A stretch of 64,000 bases of DNA from Straminergon stramineum (lineage: Eukaryota > Streptophyta > Bryopsida > Hypnales > Calliergonaceae). Shown piece after piece: positions 13,863 to 26,159 of the stretch; the first letter of the stretch is position 1; each line of letters begins with the position of its first letter. A program made the translations under genes and the position numbers. The notes beneath the pieces were generated by a model. It searched no databases, was not told the origin of the DNA, and worked only from the letters and a program-made list of their open reading frames with translations. The stretch spans positions 14,076,501 to 14,140,500 of the forward strand of contig OY987269.1 in assembly GCA_963920665.1 (NCBI GenBank). The letters run 5' to 3'.

Positions 13863-14846
13863 CATGTCCTCCATGAGTTTCAATCACTGCTTGTAACCTA
13901 GAGGGCATAGAATTATATAGTTGAAGGAATTTGCACCATTGATTGACCTCCACTTTCTTTCAATAACTACCTTTAACTCATCTAAGTTTTTAGGGGATGC
14001 CTAGCCATGTTGCATAACATCTTTTAGACTCTTATGAATAAAAGTTTCTTGAGTGGATTGAGATCTGGAGAGTTTGTAGGCCAATTGAGCATCTCCTTTA
14101 CATAGTTTGCTACGATGGACAGGTGCGCCATCTTCCATGAGCAATCTTTAAAGAACTTTACCTATAAAATGAAGCAATTCTTCATCATATACCACTTCCA
14201 CAAGGTCCTTAGCTAAATGTTGATTTTTAGGCATAAAGACAAGTTTTGACTTTTGCCCTCTAACAAGTGCACTCCAAATCATCATAGAAGTCCATACACT
14301 TTTGAAAGTAGGAACTATACAATTTGATGAGTAGCACTCATATGCAGTTTCCCAAACATGAATTTATCTAGAATTTTCCCAACTTCAAAATTAGATTCAT
14401 CTATCTAAACAATACACTTCCACTCTTTTAAACTCCATCTATTATAGTTCTAAGCAAAAGTCAATTGTTGAGACAGGTGACGAGGTGTCACGAAAGGTTT
14501 TTTTACTACAATTTGATTGAAAATGCCACTTTAATCTATGTAAGGTTCTTTGAATAGTACTTCTACTCATTTGTGTAGGACATATATTAGTAATCTCTAA
14601 AAGCAACAAGCGACAATGAATTTTTGAGTATTGCACAATAGTACGAACATCTTTGTCACTAAGTTTCTTAGCGTGACTTCCATCACAAGGTTTGCTCTTG
14701 TAAGTTCCATCTTCTCTAAATTTCTTGACTAACCTCTGAACTATTCTAACAGGAACTCTGACAATGGCTGCAATGTGAACTCCTAAAGTCCTTAGCTCAC
14801 TCAAACCTATAATGCAAGCACAAATTTCATTTAAAATTGCCATCAT
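13858..14846 (-). pseudogene. Tc1/mariner transposase, frameshifted
   Basis: The transposase would cut and paste the element at TA sites. The N-terminal part (14846-14500, minus) is open. It shows a DNA-binding helix-turn-helix region with KKFREDGTYKSKP, then LSDKDVRTIV and SRSTIQRTLHRL, typical of Tc1 proteins. Downstream the family's landmarks continue in shifting frames: KPFVTPRHLSQQLTFA at about 14450-14500, MIWSALVRGQKSKLVF near 14240, MEDGAPVHRSK near 14110 (second catalytic Asp region), WPTNSPDLNPLKK near 14050, NLDELKVVIERKWRSI near 13970, and finally SMPSRLQAVIETHGGHA at about 13865-13915. At least three frame changes and stops make it inactive. The reading frame ends at the junction with the left arm. 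Confidence 0.85.
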
Positions 14847-15252
14847 CCACTTTCTTTCACAATGTGAATTAGATCCTCAAATCTCAATAGCTAGCTTTGA
14901 TGCACTCACATCATCAATCCAAAAATCTTAGTAACTAGCCCTCATGCACTTTTTCATCACCTAGTCCTTCAATTCATCACAAATTACACTCTCTATAGTG
15001 CTCAATTGAAAATGCAAGCATTGATATTCACGTGACAAAGCTTCTTCATGCATGTATGATACATAGTTCATAAGCAAGTCCATTCCTCTAGATGCGACAA
15101 CTATATACTTTTAGATTTATTTGTTACTAATTTTTTTAGAAGCATTTATATTTAAGGATTGCATTAGATGGATAATTTTTATGCAAAAGCATGAGGTGTC
15201 AAAGATATTGCAACATTTTTGGTATGTCCTCAAAATTGTTTCTCATAGTTAT

Positions 15253-15833
15253 TCACGTTGATAGATTTTGAATATTTTTTTTTGTATTCATCTTCTATCC
15301 TTGAAATTTAGGACACATGTTATCTACATAGATATGATCTTGTGGAAAAATTTTCATGATAAAGTAACTATTTTTCAGCCCTAGGGAGGGTGTCAAAGTT
15401 GGTAGTAGTGAAATGGTTTCCCTAATTGTTTCTCACAACAACACATGTTTTTGGTAAATTTTGAATATCTTTTTTTTGAGGATCTTTTAGAATTGAAAAT
15501 TTTCATACATGTAATCAACATAGAGATGATCTCATGCCAAAATTTTCATGGAATTTTCTTTTTCAATCCTTAGGACTTGGGAAGGTGTCAAAGTTGGCAA
15601 CAATGAATTTTTTCTCACAACTACACATGTTGGTAGATTTCAAATATCTTTTTTTGTGCAAATCTCATGGTTTTCAAATTTTGCAAGATGTTATTAATAT
15701 GAAGGCGATGTTGTGTCAAAAATTTCATGGTCAAAGAACAATTTTTCAGCCCTTGGGAGGGTGTCAAAGTTGGCAATAGTGAAAGTTCTTTTCCTAGGAA
15801 TGCAAAAACACCAATTTGATTGGTACTCGACTG
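15253..15833. repeat. Right terminal inverted repeat of the mariner element
   Basis: This is the partner of 13283-13862. The repeated core reads GGTGTCAAAGTTGG at about 15389, 15583 and 15759. The outer end reads GGTACTCGACTG and the inner end is CACGTTGATAGATTTT, matching the left arm's inner boundary. Confidence 0.9.
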
Positions 15834-17180
15834 GACATTTGTCACATTAGAAAACATAACTTTCACTTATTAACTTCAAATCAAGAATGTCGTAGCTTTT
15901 TGGAAAGCTAACACAAATAATACAAACCTTCAAAATCTTAAATCAAAAACTCATACTTTTTTACTTTTATAGTCAATCAAAGTTCTCTCTCTTCAATTTA
16001 AAAGCAACTCATCATTACTTAATTAGTTAATTCCTTAGCTCCTCACTTTTATTTCCTAACTCCAAACTGAAAGTGTCATAGCTCTTTGAAAAGCTAATAA
16101 TTTAATACATAGACATCCTAAATTTCGAAATTAAATATTTCATCACCAAACAATTATAGGTGCTTGAAAATTTGCTTTGAAACTTGAAGACAATTAAGCT
16201 TCTTTCATTCTATCAAGCATAACTTTCATAATCAAACTCTAAATAGAGTAAATGATAGGTTTGGGGATTACAAGAAGAAGAAAAACATCTTCGCAAAAAT
16301 TTCATCTTAAAATTCACAATATACAACTCGCTAGGACTCTCCAACATAACATTGTTAATTGGGTTGAATCATTCCCTCCATCAGAGAAATGATGATTCTC
16401 TCCTAAATGCCTTAGAGGGAATTAAGTTATAATTCTACGCATTTAATTGGTGTTGTAGATGTCATTGTTGCATTAGTTGTCATTGTACAGGTCTGTGATT
16501 CAATCCCATCCCCCCCATACTACAAGTCAACAATGCATGATGCAAGGGCTCCTAATTGGGGGGGAGCAAATTGGCCCCCCTAACGAAGTTTAATAATGTT
16601 ATGAAAGTATATGGTTTACCCAAAATAACTATGAGAAAGAAGAAGAGGAATTCTTTCCTTATCCTTCACCTTATCTTCTATTTGAATAATCCAATCAAGT
16701 GGACTTCAACCCATATCTTGACTATAAGGCTAATCTAACACCCATTGGCCACCATTTTGGACCCTACATTTAACTTCTTTTTTTAATCTTGAAGACATGT
16801 CATCCCAAAATCCAACTTAAGGATAAACTATCTTCATTTTCATCTTTCCCTCCTACAACTTCAAACACATAAAATAAAATTGAAAATTACTTCTAAATAC
16901 AAAAATAAAGGAATGAGAATCTTATCGTAGCAATTACAACAAAAAAAATTCAAATTCAGACTTCCATTGGGGCTTTTTATCTTGAGACTCAAAAAAACCT
17001 CTCCAATTTGACATACTAGAATCCAAAGTGAAAAACAAAGAAAAATTGTATCAAATTGATGAAGCTCTTAGATGGTTATCTCTTCTTAATAGTTTGCCTT
17101 TTGTGTAAGTGAGAAGGCATCACCTTAAAGTTATTTCAAGTGATGTCATCTTTATCATTAGATTCTTATAATCAAAATCC
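15834..17180. other. AT-rich spacer, no gene
   Basis: It contains two further copies of the AGCTTT..AAAGCTAA-type unit (about 15890 and 16078) and short homopolymer tracts of C and G near 16510-16580. No exon, RNA gene or protein homology was recognised. Confidence 0.5.
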
Positions 17181-17199
17181 ATCCAAATAATAGATAATT

Positions 17200-18690
17200 A
17201 CATATTTTTATAAATTTAACAAGATGTTGAAAAATTCTTTGTTGCAAGGCTCTCCCCTTTCAAAGCTAATAGCATATTAATTTTTTTATGATATTCATAG
17301 TTTATATTAAATAGGCAAGGGTCTTTTAAGTTGACGCATATACCATATTTGTTGTATACAAACTTTGCTAGCTTTATCAAGGATGTTTAGTCATCTTGTT
17401 GGTAGTTTATAATACATTGCAAATATTGATTCAAGACTTGATTCACTTTCTTAGTTTGTCCATCCATTTGAGAATGAAATGTCGACAAAAGCTTGATCTT
17501 CACTTGCAAAATTTCAAATAGCAATTGCCAAAATTTGGAGATGAATAGAGGCTTGTAGTCAAATACAATTTCTTTAAGTAATCCATGATAGTGATGGATA
17601 TTGTTGTTGAAGAGTTTAGTTATTTCCTATCTTGTGATCGTCTTCTTACATGGAGCAAAATGTGTTATCTTCACAAATTGATCTATGACTATACAAATAG
17701 TGTCAAACTTAGTTTATGGTGACAAATGACAATTTGTAGTAAAGTTCATAGAAACAGATGACTATGGTTGCTTACGAATTGACAATATTTGCAATAATCT
17801 ATATGGATAATGTTGCAAATTCTTTGAGTGAGAACATTTGTCACAAAAAAGAACAAATTCTTTGATGGTCATTAACATTTTAGACTACCATAAATCACAA
17901 GAAATGAGCTCTAATGTCTTGTTGAGGATCATGGCGAGCTTGCAAGATTCAGAAGTGTAGTAGTCCATCAAGAATGTACAAACATTCTTCAAAATATAGA
18001 AGCTTGTTTTCAACATTGAATTTACTAGAATCTTTGGCGTTGTCGACAATAAAGGTGTTATTTGATATCAAGCACAAAGGAATTTATGGCTGAGGTTGCT
18101 CATATTTTATTTCACAAACTAGAATCAATTGGGATTGAGACATGAGTAGTTTGAGAATAGGGGTGCCCAAGCTTCAAGACTATCTTTTGTTTTTGACCAT
18201 ACGTTGCTTCTCCTTCCAAACCTTGGAATGAAGGTCGAAACTCTAGATAGTGCATTAGATGACCTTTGTTGTTTTTCAAGTCGATGTATAATGCCAAAGT
18301 CAAATTTAGATAGAAATATACTCCAATGAATTTGGTGATGATTCAAGCCTACAGTAGACAAAAAATACTCAAGGCTCTTGTAATCAATATATACTATTAC
18401 CTAGTGGGCAGTGCCTTTGAGTAGGTGGCGTTATTCTTGAAAAGAATCCACCATTGCAAGCAACTTCTTCTTTTGGATTTTGTAATTGATTTTTGTAGCA
18501 TTGAATTTCTTGGAATAAAAAACAATAGAATGGAATTTCCCACCTTCTCTTGATTACGATAGTATTGCTCCTAAGGCAAAGTTTGAAGCATTTGTCTCCA
18601 TGAAAAAAGGTTTTAAAAAGTTGGAATGGATCAATATTTGGACTATAGTGAACACTTTCTATAATATTTAGAAGGTCTTTTTTGCTTTGT
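17200..18690 (-). pseudogene. Ty3/gypsy retrotransposon RNase H-integrase remnant
   Basis: Read on the minus strand and joining frames only for recognition, the order is RNase H then integrase, as in Ty3/gypsy pol. RNase H landmarks are IAFYSKKFNATKINYKIQKK near 18500, LLAMVDSF near 18450, YIDYKSLEYF near 18380 and FDFGIIHR with LSR near 18260-18310. The zinc-binding region and linker follow, with CDKCSHSKNL near 17830. The integrase core shows ICIVIDQFVKITHFAPCKK near 17650-17700, FDYKPLFISKFW near 17550 and FHSQMDGQTKKVNQVLNQYL near 17440-17490. Frameshifts and stops are frequent. Reverse transcriptase and LTRs were not found next to it, so it is a truncated old copy. Confidence 0.85.
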
Positions 18691-20433
18691 GTTAATATAT
18701 GTATTTCTAGTAAATTTGTACTCGAAATCTAATTAAAGGTCATTACTTAAAATTTTATGTCTAGTACTATACTTAGAAACTCACAAAAGACACCCCTTTT
18801 TCTTGTAGTAAATACTTCTATCGAATCAATAATGTTATTTTTGTGGCATTATCATATATTGCATTTATAAATTTAAAATATTTTAATATTTTAAAATATT
18901 TTAAAAAAACTTATAAATTCCATATTTTTAAAATTTACGAATTAAAATTTGATAAGTTTATAAACTGAAAATTGTCTAATTGTCTAATTTTATAATTCTA
19001 AAAAATTCCAATTTTAATTAGACTAGAGTTCCATATATTGTTGCCACAACTAAAATTAAATTAAATTTATTTTGTTAATTTTTTCATTTATAAAAAATTA
19101 AAAATTCCATATCTTTTATATATGAAGGAGGGCAATGGCTTTGTTGTAGTGTGAGAAGTTGATTTCGTGATTCAAATAGAAAGTTGTATCCATAAAGGAA
19201 TGCAAGGGCTTTGTTTCATGGCATTTAGGCATGCAATCTGAAAGTTATGTTTTTTTCAAAATAAAAGATAATTTAATTCAATTTTTTAATTACTAAAAAA
19301 ATGGAAATTCACTAACTTTCACACTTGAGGTCCAATTGCCACAAAACAAAGTCCATGCACCCCTCCTCATGAAGAGCTTTCCAATGGTACCAAGAGCGCC
19401 ACTAGGATTTAGGGTTTAGGATAGACAAGGCAAAACACTATGAAAGTAGACAAGACAAGCTCAAAAAGACTTCAACATCCTTCAAGACAAACCCAAGACA
19501 AAAAATGAGTAAAATTGCTCCCAAATGCAAATCAGACAAGAAATTGGCCACATTGGTCAAACACTAAACCAAATGCCAACGAGTGTTACAACAACACAAT
19601 GAAAAAGGGGTGCAAAGCAAGAGGGGAGAGTTGTCTTTTATACTTTTCTAAGGCCCCCTCTCCCTCTTGATTTACCTAAACACTTTCTAGAATTAAAGTT
19701 AAATTACTTCTAATAACTAGAAAATCAAAACTATTGCTATGAGCAACTTAACTTTTGGACAAAATTCCAAATGTCAAACTAATTGAGCCATTGGCTTCAA
19801 AAGACCTAAATTAGCAATGAAGCACTATAAAAGAAAAAGTTGTTTTACGTGAATTTTGAAGTATAGTTCAAGACATAAAATTTTAAATAATGACTTTCAA
19901 AATACATAATTTATCCATTCTTCAAAGGCTTAATTGTGCTAAAACATCCAATTAGAAATTCAACAATGAAAACATCAAAAATTCAATTGTGTTCATTTTA
20001 TTTTAAGGGTAGAGATAAAACATTCTTAGGGCTTGGACTGCACCATTTCAAATTCAATCTCGTTGTTTCACCAAATAAAAGTAGTATTTTTTGGCCAAAA
20101 ATCCTCCATTTCTATTTTAAATATAGATGAAGTCACCAAATTTTGGATGAAAAGTGCATAATTCCCATGGAAAAGAGTTCATTGGTCCAAAGAAAAGATA
20201 AATATAGAAATATAATACTTAACCAAATTTTAAATTGTCACCATCTCAGTACTTTCTCAAAATTTAGGAATAACCTTGTTTGTTGGTAAGTTTGCATTCT
20301 TTGGCTATTAGATGGTTAGTTTTTAATGCTTATTCCTACATCTTCTAATCCCTAAACCCTTATTACAAGTAACTTAGCAAGACATTCTTTCTTCAAACGT
20401 TGTACTACAATATAGGTCAATTCTAGCATCAAA
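18691..20433. other. Very AT-rich spacer, no gene
   Basis: From 18840 to 19130 the sequence is mostly A and T with repeated AATTT/AAATT words. 19130-20430 is ordinary AT-rich sequence. No coding potential, RNA gene or clear element boundary was seen. Confidence 0.5.
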
Positions 20434-21350
20434 TTAACCCCTAAAGGACCAAGGCCTTTTTTCTGCAAAAAAAACACTCAAAACTGCCATTTTTAGAGCA
20501 AAGAGTAAAAAATTTTGAAAATTGTATTTTTTTTCACATCTAACTGTAGGATCTTACATCTAACTAGTATGAAAATGTGTGGAAAACATTTCAGAAGTTT
20601 TGACTGCATAGATTGCAAGATATCTGCTTTTAAAGTGAATAAAACAAGTTTTTCCACACATTGCCGGATTAGGTTATTTGACTTTGAACCTTTATAAATT
20701 CAATTTTTTGCACTACAGAGTTTTGAGCTTTAAATCTTTATGGTGGAGAATTGAGTTGAGGGTCTAGGAAAAAAAAGAAAATACAAAAAAATTTAATTTT
20801 TATTCTTTAAAAAATTATTAAGTATAAGTAGGTACAAGATAGAAGGAAAATCTAAATTATTAATATCTCTAAGATGGAATTAAAATGCACTAATCCCAAT
20901 GGTGAGATTGTTCTAGAAGGCAAATGAAACAATATGGACCTTTTTTTTTTTAAAATTGTAAAAATTGCATTTAGAAATGAATCCTACAAGTTATTTTTTT
21001 AGGAAGATGCTCTAAGTGCCTGAAAAACAAGATTGTCTACAACTTTCTCATAACAAATCCAAATGGAATGAATCAAAGCTTTACGAGTAAAAAAAAAAAT
21101 ATAATCTATAAGGGAAAAATATTAAAAAATAAAAAAATTCAAATTTTTAAAACATTTTTTGGTTGCCCCCTCTCCCTTGTTTTGAGCTTATTTGGGCATA
21201 ACTTTTGTTCCTGGGCACCAAATGAAAAAATAATTACATTCCCACGAAGCTAATCAATTTTTCTATCTTCATAAAAAGTTTCAAAAAATCAGGGAAAAAA
21301 TTGAGACCGTAGGTACCTGCCTGAAATCTCATTTGTCCCCCGAAGGGACA
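20434..21350 (+). mobile_element. TTAA-bounded MITE-like element, copy A
   Basis: It begins with TTAACCCCTAAAGGACCAAG at 20434. It aligns along most of its length with 50890-51709 (shared blocks near TTATGGTGGAGAATTGAGTTG and AAGATGGAATT) and with the left part of the 24.0-kb copy. The right end near 21350 is degenerate (TTTGTCCCCCGAAGGGACAA). The short frames inside are not conserved between copies. Confidence 0.65.
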
Positions 21351-21411
21351 AACACATAACATTTAATAGTAGTTAGTTGGGATGCTTTTTCCACAATAGA
21401 GTGATGTAGAA

Positions 21412-22214
21412 TCTTCCACGCTATTTCATCCTTGAGGGCAAGTGCAAGCTAGACTAGACCAAAGCTAGGGAAATGACAATCTTAAAATTCCATTTTATTT
21501 TTTTGCATATAAACTCTATAAAAAATTCTGTAATTTCTTTATATTGAATTAAAGAAAAAGATGAAGAAAATTGATTGAAATTTCTTTCATATATTTATAT
21601 AAAATAACTTCAAAAATGACTTCAAATTTTGATTTATTTCAATAAATTGTAAAAATGATTATAAGAAAAATTAACTCTATTGAAAGCTAGGCCATCCTTA
21701 GAAATACTTATTACAATTGTTTCCATAATATAGATTTGTGTAAAGTTGATTTTAAGTATGTCTAATGTAAGTCATAAAATTGATATTATTTTGACGAAAC
21801 AATGATACAATAAAGTCCTTTGTTCAAAGAATAAAACATAAATTTTTCATACATACAACAATTCCATTTTCAACAACGTATTTTTCATACTCTTCAAACC
21901 TCAAAGTGATATTTTTTGTTCTTCTAAGAATTCAAGAGTCATTTTATAAAATTCAATTGATTGTGATAGCCCTCAAATTAAGATTAAATAGTCCATAACA
22001 CAAAAAAAATTTAAAATTTATTTATTTCATCTATTGAGGGTTGTGATCTATTATATATAGAACATATAAATGAGTCATTTTCATTACAATCATGCCATAC
22101 GTTTTTTTAATCTTCAAAAATGAAAGTATAATCAAAAAAATATGAACTATGACAATCCATTGTGGTACATTCTAACTTGCACTTGCCCTTGGGATGATAT
22201 GATGTGGAATATTC
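21412..22214. mobile_element. Terminal-inverted-repeat element, about 800 bp
   Basis: The left end (21412-21457) and the reverse complement of the right end (22169-22214) share GGGCAAGTGCAAG plus flanking TTCCAC and TCATCC blocks, about 45 bp with several mismatches. The interior is AT-rich and non-coding. The target duplication was not resolved. Confidence 0.5.
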
Positions 22215-22557
22215 CACACCCATCAATAGCTACAAGGGTAAGTCGCATTTGGTAGGAGACTTGTTAGTGTCGTACCTTGTTGATAGCAACTTCAGCACTT
22301 TAGTGCCAATCATTTAATTAAAGTATAAAAATAAGCTTCAATAGTTTGAAATACAATTTTGAAATATTTGGCTTTCAATTGAAGAATGACTTGAGTAAAT
22401 ACCTCACATTGCTTCAAAAGCTATTGATTTTGGTGATTAAAATTAAGAAGACAAGTTCTTTACCTACATATGGGATGGTAGGAGGTAAAACAAACAATGT
22501 GGGATATGTAAATTAGAAGTAGTAGGAGCTCAATTGCTCATAGTCAAGTCAAAAGCA

Positions 22558-22922
22558 GAAATTGTGTTTGAAGTAGAATTTTAGACCTCATTTAGGCATA
22601 GAAGAATACCTTTTTAAAAAAACTTTGAATTGAGAAGAGTTGAAAAATCAACTTAAATTTCATATCCAAAAAAACATTTGATATTTTGGGCGTCCAATCA
22701 AAAGTTATAGATAAATTTCATAGAAGGGTTGGAAGAAACATTTTCTTTCACATTTTCAAATGTTCTCTCTAATCTTCGTTTATAAATTTGATTGGAGGCT
22801 CATAATTATAAACCATTTTTTTGAAGATGAAAGTTAGCTTGATTTCTCAATTCAAAGTTTTTTGAAAAAAATATTTTTCTTTGCTTAAATGAGGTCTAAA
22901 ATTCTACTTTGAATATAATTCC
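22558..22922. mobile_element. Fold-back element with about 80-bp arms
   Basis: The arms 22558-22643 and 22838-22922 are inverted copies sharing AGTAGAATTTTAGACCTCAT and AACTTTGAATTGAGAA. The loop of about 190 bp is AT-rich and non-coding. It resembles a snap-back MITE. Confidence 0.7.
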
Positions 22923-24028
22923 TAAGTTTTGAAAATGACCATTGAAGCTCTCATCTTCAAATTATCCTATATCATTTTAGGATTCATGATAGACAATGAA
23001 TTTTTCCATGGATTTTGTTATAAAAATGACCTTTCTATCCTTCATTCCCATGAATGTGAATGAAGCAATCTCTTGATTTTACCATAAAAAATTATCTTGA
23101 TGGAAAGTAGGCAAATGACATTTGTATTTGAGTCAATGGATTCTTAATTTGGATTTTCGGGAAATCATCTTTAGATTTATTTGTAGATTTGTTTGTCTAC
23201 TCCCAAAATTACCAAAAACATGTGATACACTATAAATGTTTTGCTATAATCTTCCATGATGTGTAGGTGAATTTTGTGGATGAGGACTTAAGAGAGGAAA
23301 GGCACCCCCTTTGAAGACTGCTAAATGTCATGACATGGGTTTATTGTTTCTGGCTTGCAATAGGTGGAGAGATCAACAAAAGTCCCCAGACAAAAGTCAG
23401 GACTTGGCCTAGCTAAATCGTGTCACAAGGCCCAAGTACTATGTCTCCATTGAGGATATCCTAAGGGTTGTTGATTTAAAATTTTCCATCTAATTCTACA
23501 AAGGCCAAACACAAATGAAACAAATGGGATTGATTTACCATAGCTTCCTAGCAACTTGGTAAGTAAATAAATAATTAAAAGGGTACCTAAATTTTTGTAA
23601 AATTACTCACCTAGTTTGCCTCCCATTCCTCAAACAAAAAGTTCATTCATTCATTCATTATATAAATATAAAGATTGCTTAATTCATAGAAATTCAACTT
23701 ACTCCACGTAATCTTCCATCTCTTCTTTGTCCATAACTATAAATATACATTGCAAAGTTCTTAGCCTCACCATTTTGACCATTTTGAAGCATAATCTTTT
23801 AAAAAAAAAATATATCTCTTACATGCAACAAACGTGGACTGACACTTAGCAAAATCTTAACACATCACACAAAGAGTTTAGGGTTTGGAGGTCAAGACAA
23901 GGTTTTTGGTAAAAATAGTAGCATCCAAAAAATGTATAATTAACTTGGATTAACTTAGATTAGATGCAACCATCCAAAAATTATAAAAACAATTTGGACG
24001 ATTCCCTAACTTATATTTCAATAATACT
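22923..24028. other. Spacer, no gene
   Basis: AT-rich sequence with a (TTCA)n microsatellite at about 23640-23660. No exon or RNA gene was recognised. Confidence 0.5.
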
Positions 24029-24310
24029 TTAACCCCTAAAGGACCGAGGCACATTTGGGGCATAAATTGTCAAAAATTGTCACTTTATAGGGCAACTAGA
24101 AAAAAATGAAAAATAAATTTTTTTTTCAAAATTCAATTGCACAAATTTGTACTAAACTTTTTTGGAAACATGTGGAAATTTTTTTAGAAACTTTGACCTC
24201 ATAGATTGAAAGATTATAACGTTTGAAGTTAGGTGAATAAGTTTTTTTTCAACTTTGCTTGACATGGCCTACAAACTTTAAGTCTTTCTAGAATGATATT
24301 CTTATACTAA
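24029..24310 (+). mobile_element. TTAA MITE-like element, truncated copy
   Basis: It starts TTAACCCCTAAAGGACCGAG and carries the block CATAGATTGAAAGATTATAA typical of the family's left third. Homology stops near 24310, shortly before the LTR-like sequence that begins at 24362. The right end is therefore lost or displaced. Confidence 0.6.
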
Positions 24311-24361
24311 AGATGGTTATTTTTTTGACATTTGCATCTTGTATCAAGTAAGCTACACACC

Positions 24362-26150
24362 TGTGAGCCCCCAATTCATCACCAAGGACTCACTTTTTTT
24401 TGTATTTTGTTATTTTGAGTATAGTTTTATATACAAAACACCCCCCCAAAGAGTGTAGAGCCAAAATAGGTGTGTCACATACCAATACAGTATTCGGTCT
24501 ACAATTATAATATTATAACTAGAATACCTCAAACCACAAGTTGTATATAAGTTAGAACCCAACTAATCATGACAAATTGGTGAATTATGTGTCATAACCA
24601 TGTGAGGCTCAAAACTCCACATGGAAGAGACATCTCTGGGCTAATATCGATTGAAAGAGCCCTAGTGAGGCATTTAGGTCAATTCCTAGAGATAGGTTCT
24701 AGTTTCTCCATTCCATCGACAAAATAATGGAACCCCAATTGTTGATTTGCAAATGTTAAAAATACCAAGATGGGACGATGGAGGAATTTATGGTCCAATG
24801 AGGGTGATTTTGGATTAAAACCATGCCTAGAAACCAATGGCAAAGTCAATTCGTGAAGATTCCCAGTAGTATGAAAGATTCCCTGACCACCAATAGTTAA
24901 ACGAGAGGGTGGATTTTATCCCTGCTAGGCCAATGTGTAGAGTAAAAATATGAGTCTACACATGTGTTGAGGGATTCCATGAGAGGTTCCACAAAAAAAA
25001 TTTAGAATTTTTTGATAGTTAAAAGATGCCTTTCAAGATGATCAACTGTTTAAACTTGTGATGAAAAATTCCTATAAATTATTCAAGTGGTGGTAAAATC
25101 TCACTAAAAATTAGATGTTAATAATATGCCCCAACAAGTTTCAAAACATTCCGATAGTTAGAAGTACCCGAACCTGTGAGATTCCCCAACAATTGGTAGA
25201 GATTAAAGTTCATGACAGAGTTGACCAACAGAGCGAAAACATATAGAAGCGGAATGAGGCTCAAGATAGGTCTTTTCTTATTCCCCCATACCTACTTAAG
25301 ATCCTAGGCTAATTACTTTTGCCAAAAAATCAAACTTCAGAAGTTGGATATTTGTCCGATTTTTATTCGATTTTGGTATTAAGTTCGCACTAAGTTTCAT
25401 TGAGATTTTGGAGTTAGGAAAAGGGAAAAAAGATCCACTGAACAAAAAATGGCCTTTTGAAGCCAATGGCATAATCCGTTTGTGATTTGGAGTTAATCTC
25501 CAAAATTTAGGTTTACAAACTAGTAAAGAATAAAAACCCTTTAGGATGAGGATGAAAATCCGAAAAGATAGGGTTACCTTAGATGAATGAGAGGAAGAGG
25601 TGCCCATGAAAGAGTATAAAAGGCACCCCTTCTCCTCTCTCACCACCTCCATTTATTGTATTTAGGTCCGTTGGGTCCATTTATGTTAGAGTTGTGGCAT
25701 TTTTCACCACAAACCTTGCAATGATATTTTTTGGGGCATTTTTTGGCCATTGTTGTTTCTTTTCAAGCTTGTGAGGTCTTTATGGGTCCCTTGCAACTTG
25801 ATCTCTTTGTACTAACTCTTCCAAGCCTTTGAAGTTTGAGAATCCACTTCTATCTTGTTATTAAGAGGTCGTAGTTTCTTGTATCTTTTGAGAGGGTTCC
25901 TTAGTCCCCCTTTGTGTCTTGTCTTTGTACTAACTCTAAAGTAACCCCCCATATGACTAGGCGATGTTGCTTTGAGGGGCTTTTAGATCTAGTTCTCATT
26001 GTGCTAACTCCGTGGAGTTAAGCGATGGGTGTCAAGTGTCTTTTTTGTCCCCCAATACTATCGTGGTGGTCCTTAGAGGGAGCGAAGAGAGTGTGAGGGT
26101 TGATAAGTCCTACCATGATGGTGAAACTTTGAACCCCCACGGGTCCAAGA
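24362..26150 (+). mobile_element. LTR-like sequence, plus-strand copy
   Basis: It begins TGTGAGCCCCCAATTCATCA and matches 6600-7310 inverted over its first 700 bases. Further in, TATAAAAGG at 25615 is followed by a pyrimidine-rich tract, as in an LTR promoter. The right limit is uncertain: sequence with CCCCCACGGGTCC at about 26135 and CACCCCACGGGTGAACC near 26585 suggests it continues past the inserted pogo-like MITE. No terminal CA with a target duplication could be fixed, and no coding domain was found downstream. Confidence 0.55.
25615..25621 (+). promoter_or_regulatory. TATA box candidate within the LTR
   Basis: TATAAAA is followed about 10 bases later by a C/T-rich tract (CCCCTTCTCCTCTCTC), a usual plant core-promoter arrangement. 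It lies 1.25 kb into the LTR-like sequence. It is supported by position only. Confidence 0.4.
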
Positions 26151-26159
26151 GTTGTAGTT

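Larger units (their letters stand above)
13283..15833 (-). mobile_element. Tc1/mariner transposon with very long terminal inverted repeats
   Basis: The element is 2551 bp. Its ends read CAGTCGGGTACC on the left and CAGTCGAGTACC on the minus strand of the right. A TA dinucleotide lies just outside the left end (13281-13282), as expected for mariner target duplication. The right flank is GA, presumably mutated. The two arms are about 580 bp and nearly identical, far longer than usual mariner ends. Each arm holds three diverged direct repeats containing CCAACTTTGACACC. The centre holds a dead transposase on the minus strand. Confidence 0.88.

Noticed and set aside
13337..15866. Identical 81-residue open frames in opposite orientation, and their antisense partners
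   Set aside because: They lie wholly in the inverted arms of the mariner element, so their identity follows from the arms. There is no codon bias or family match.
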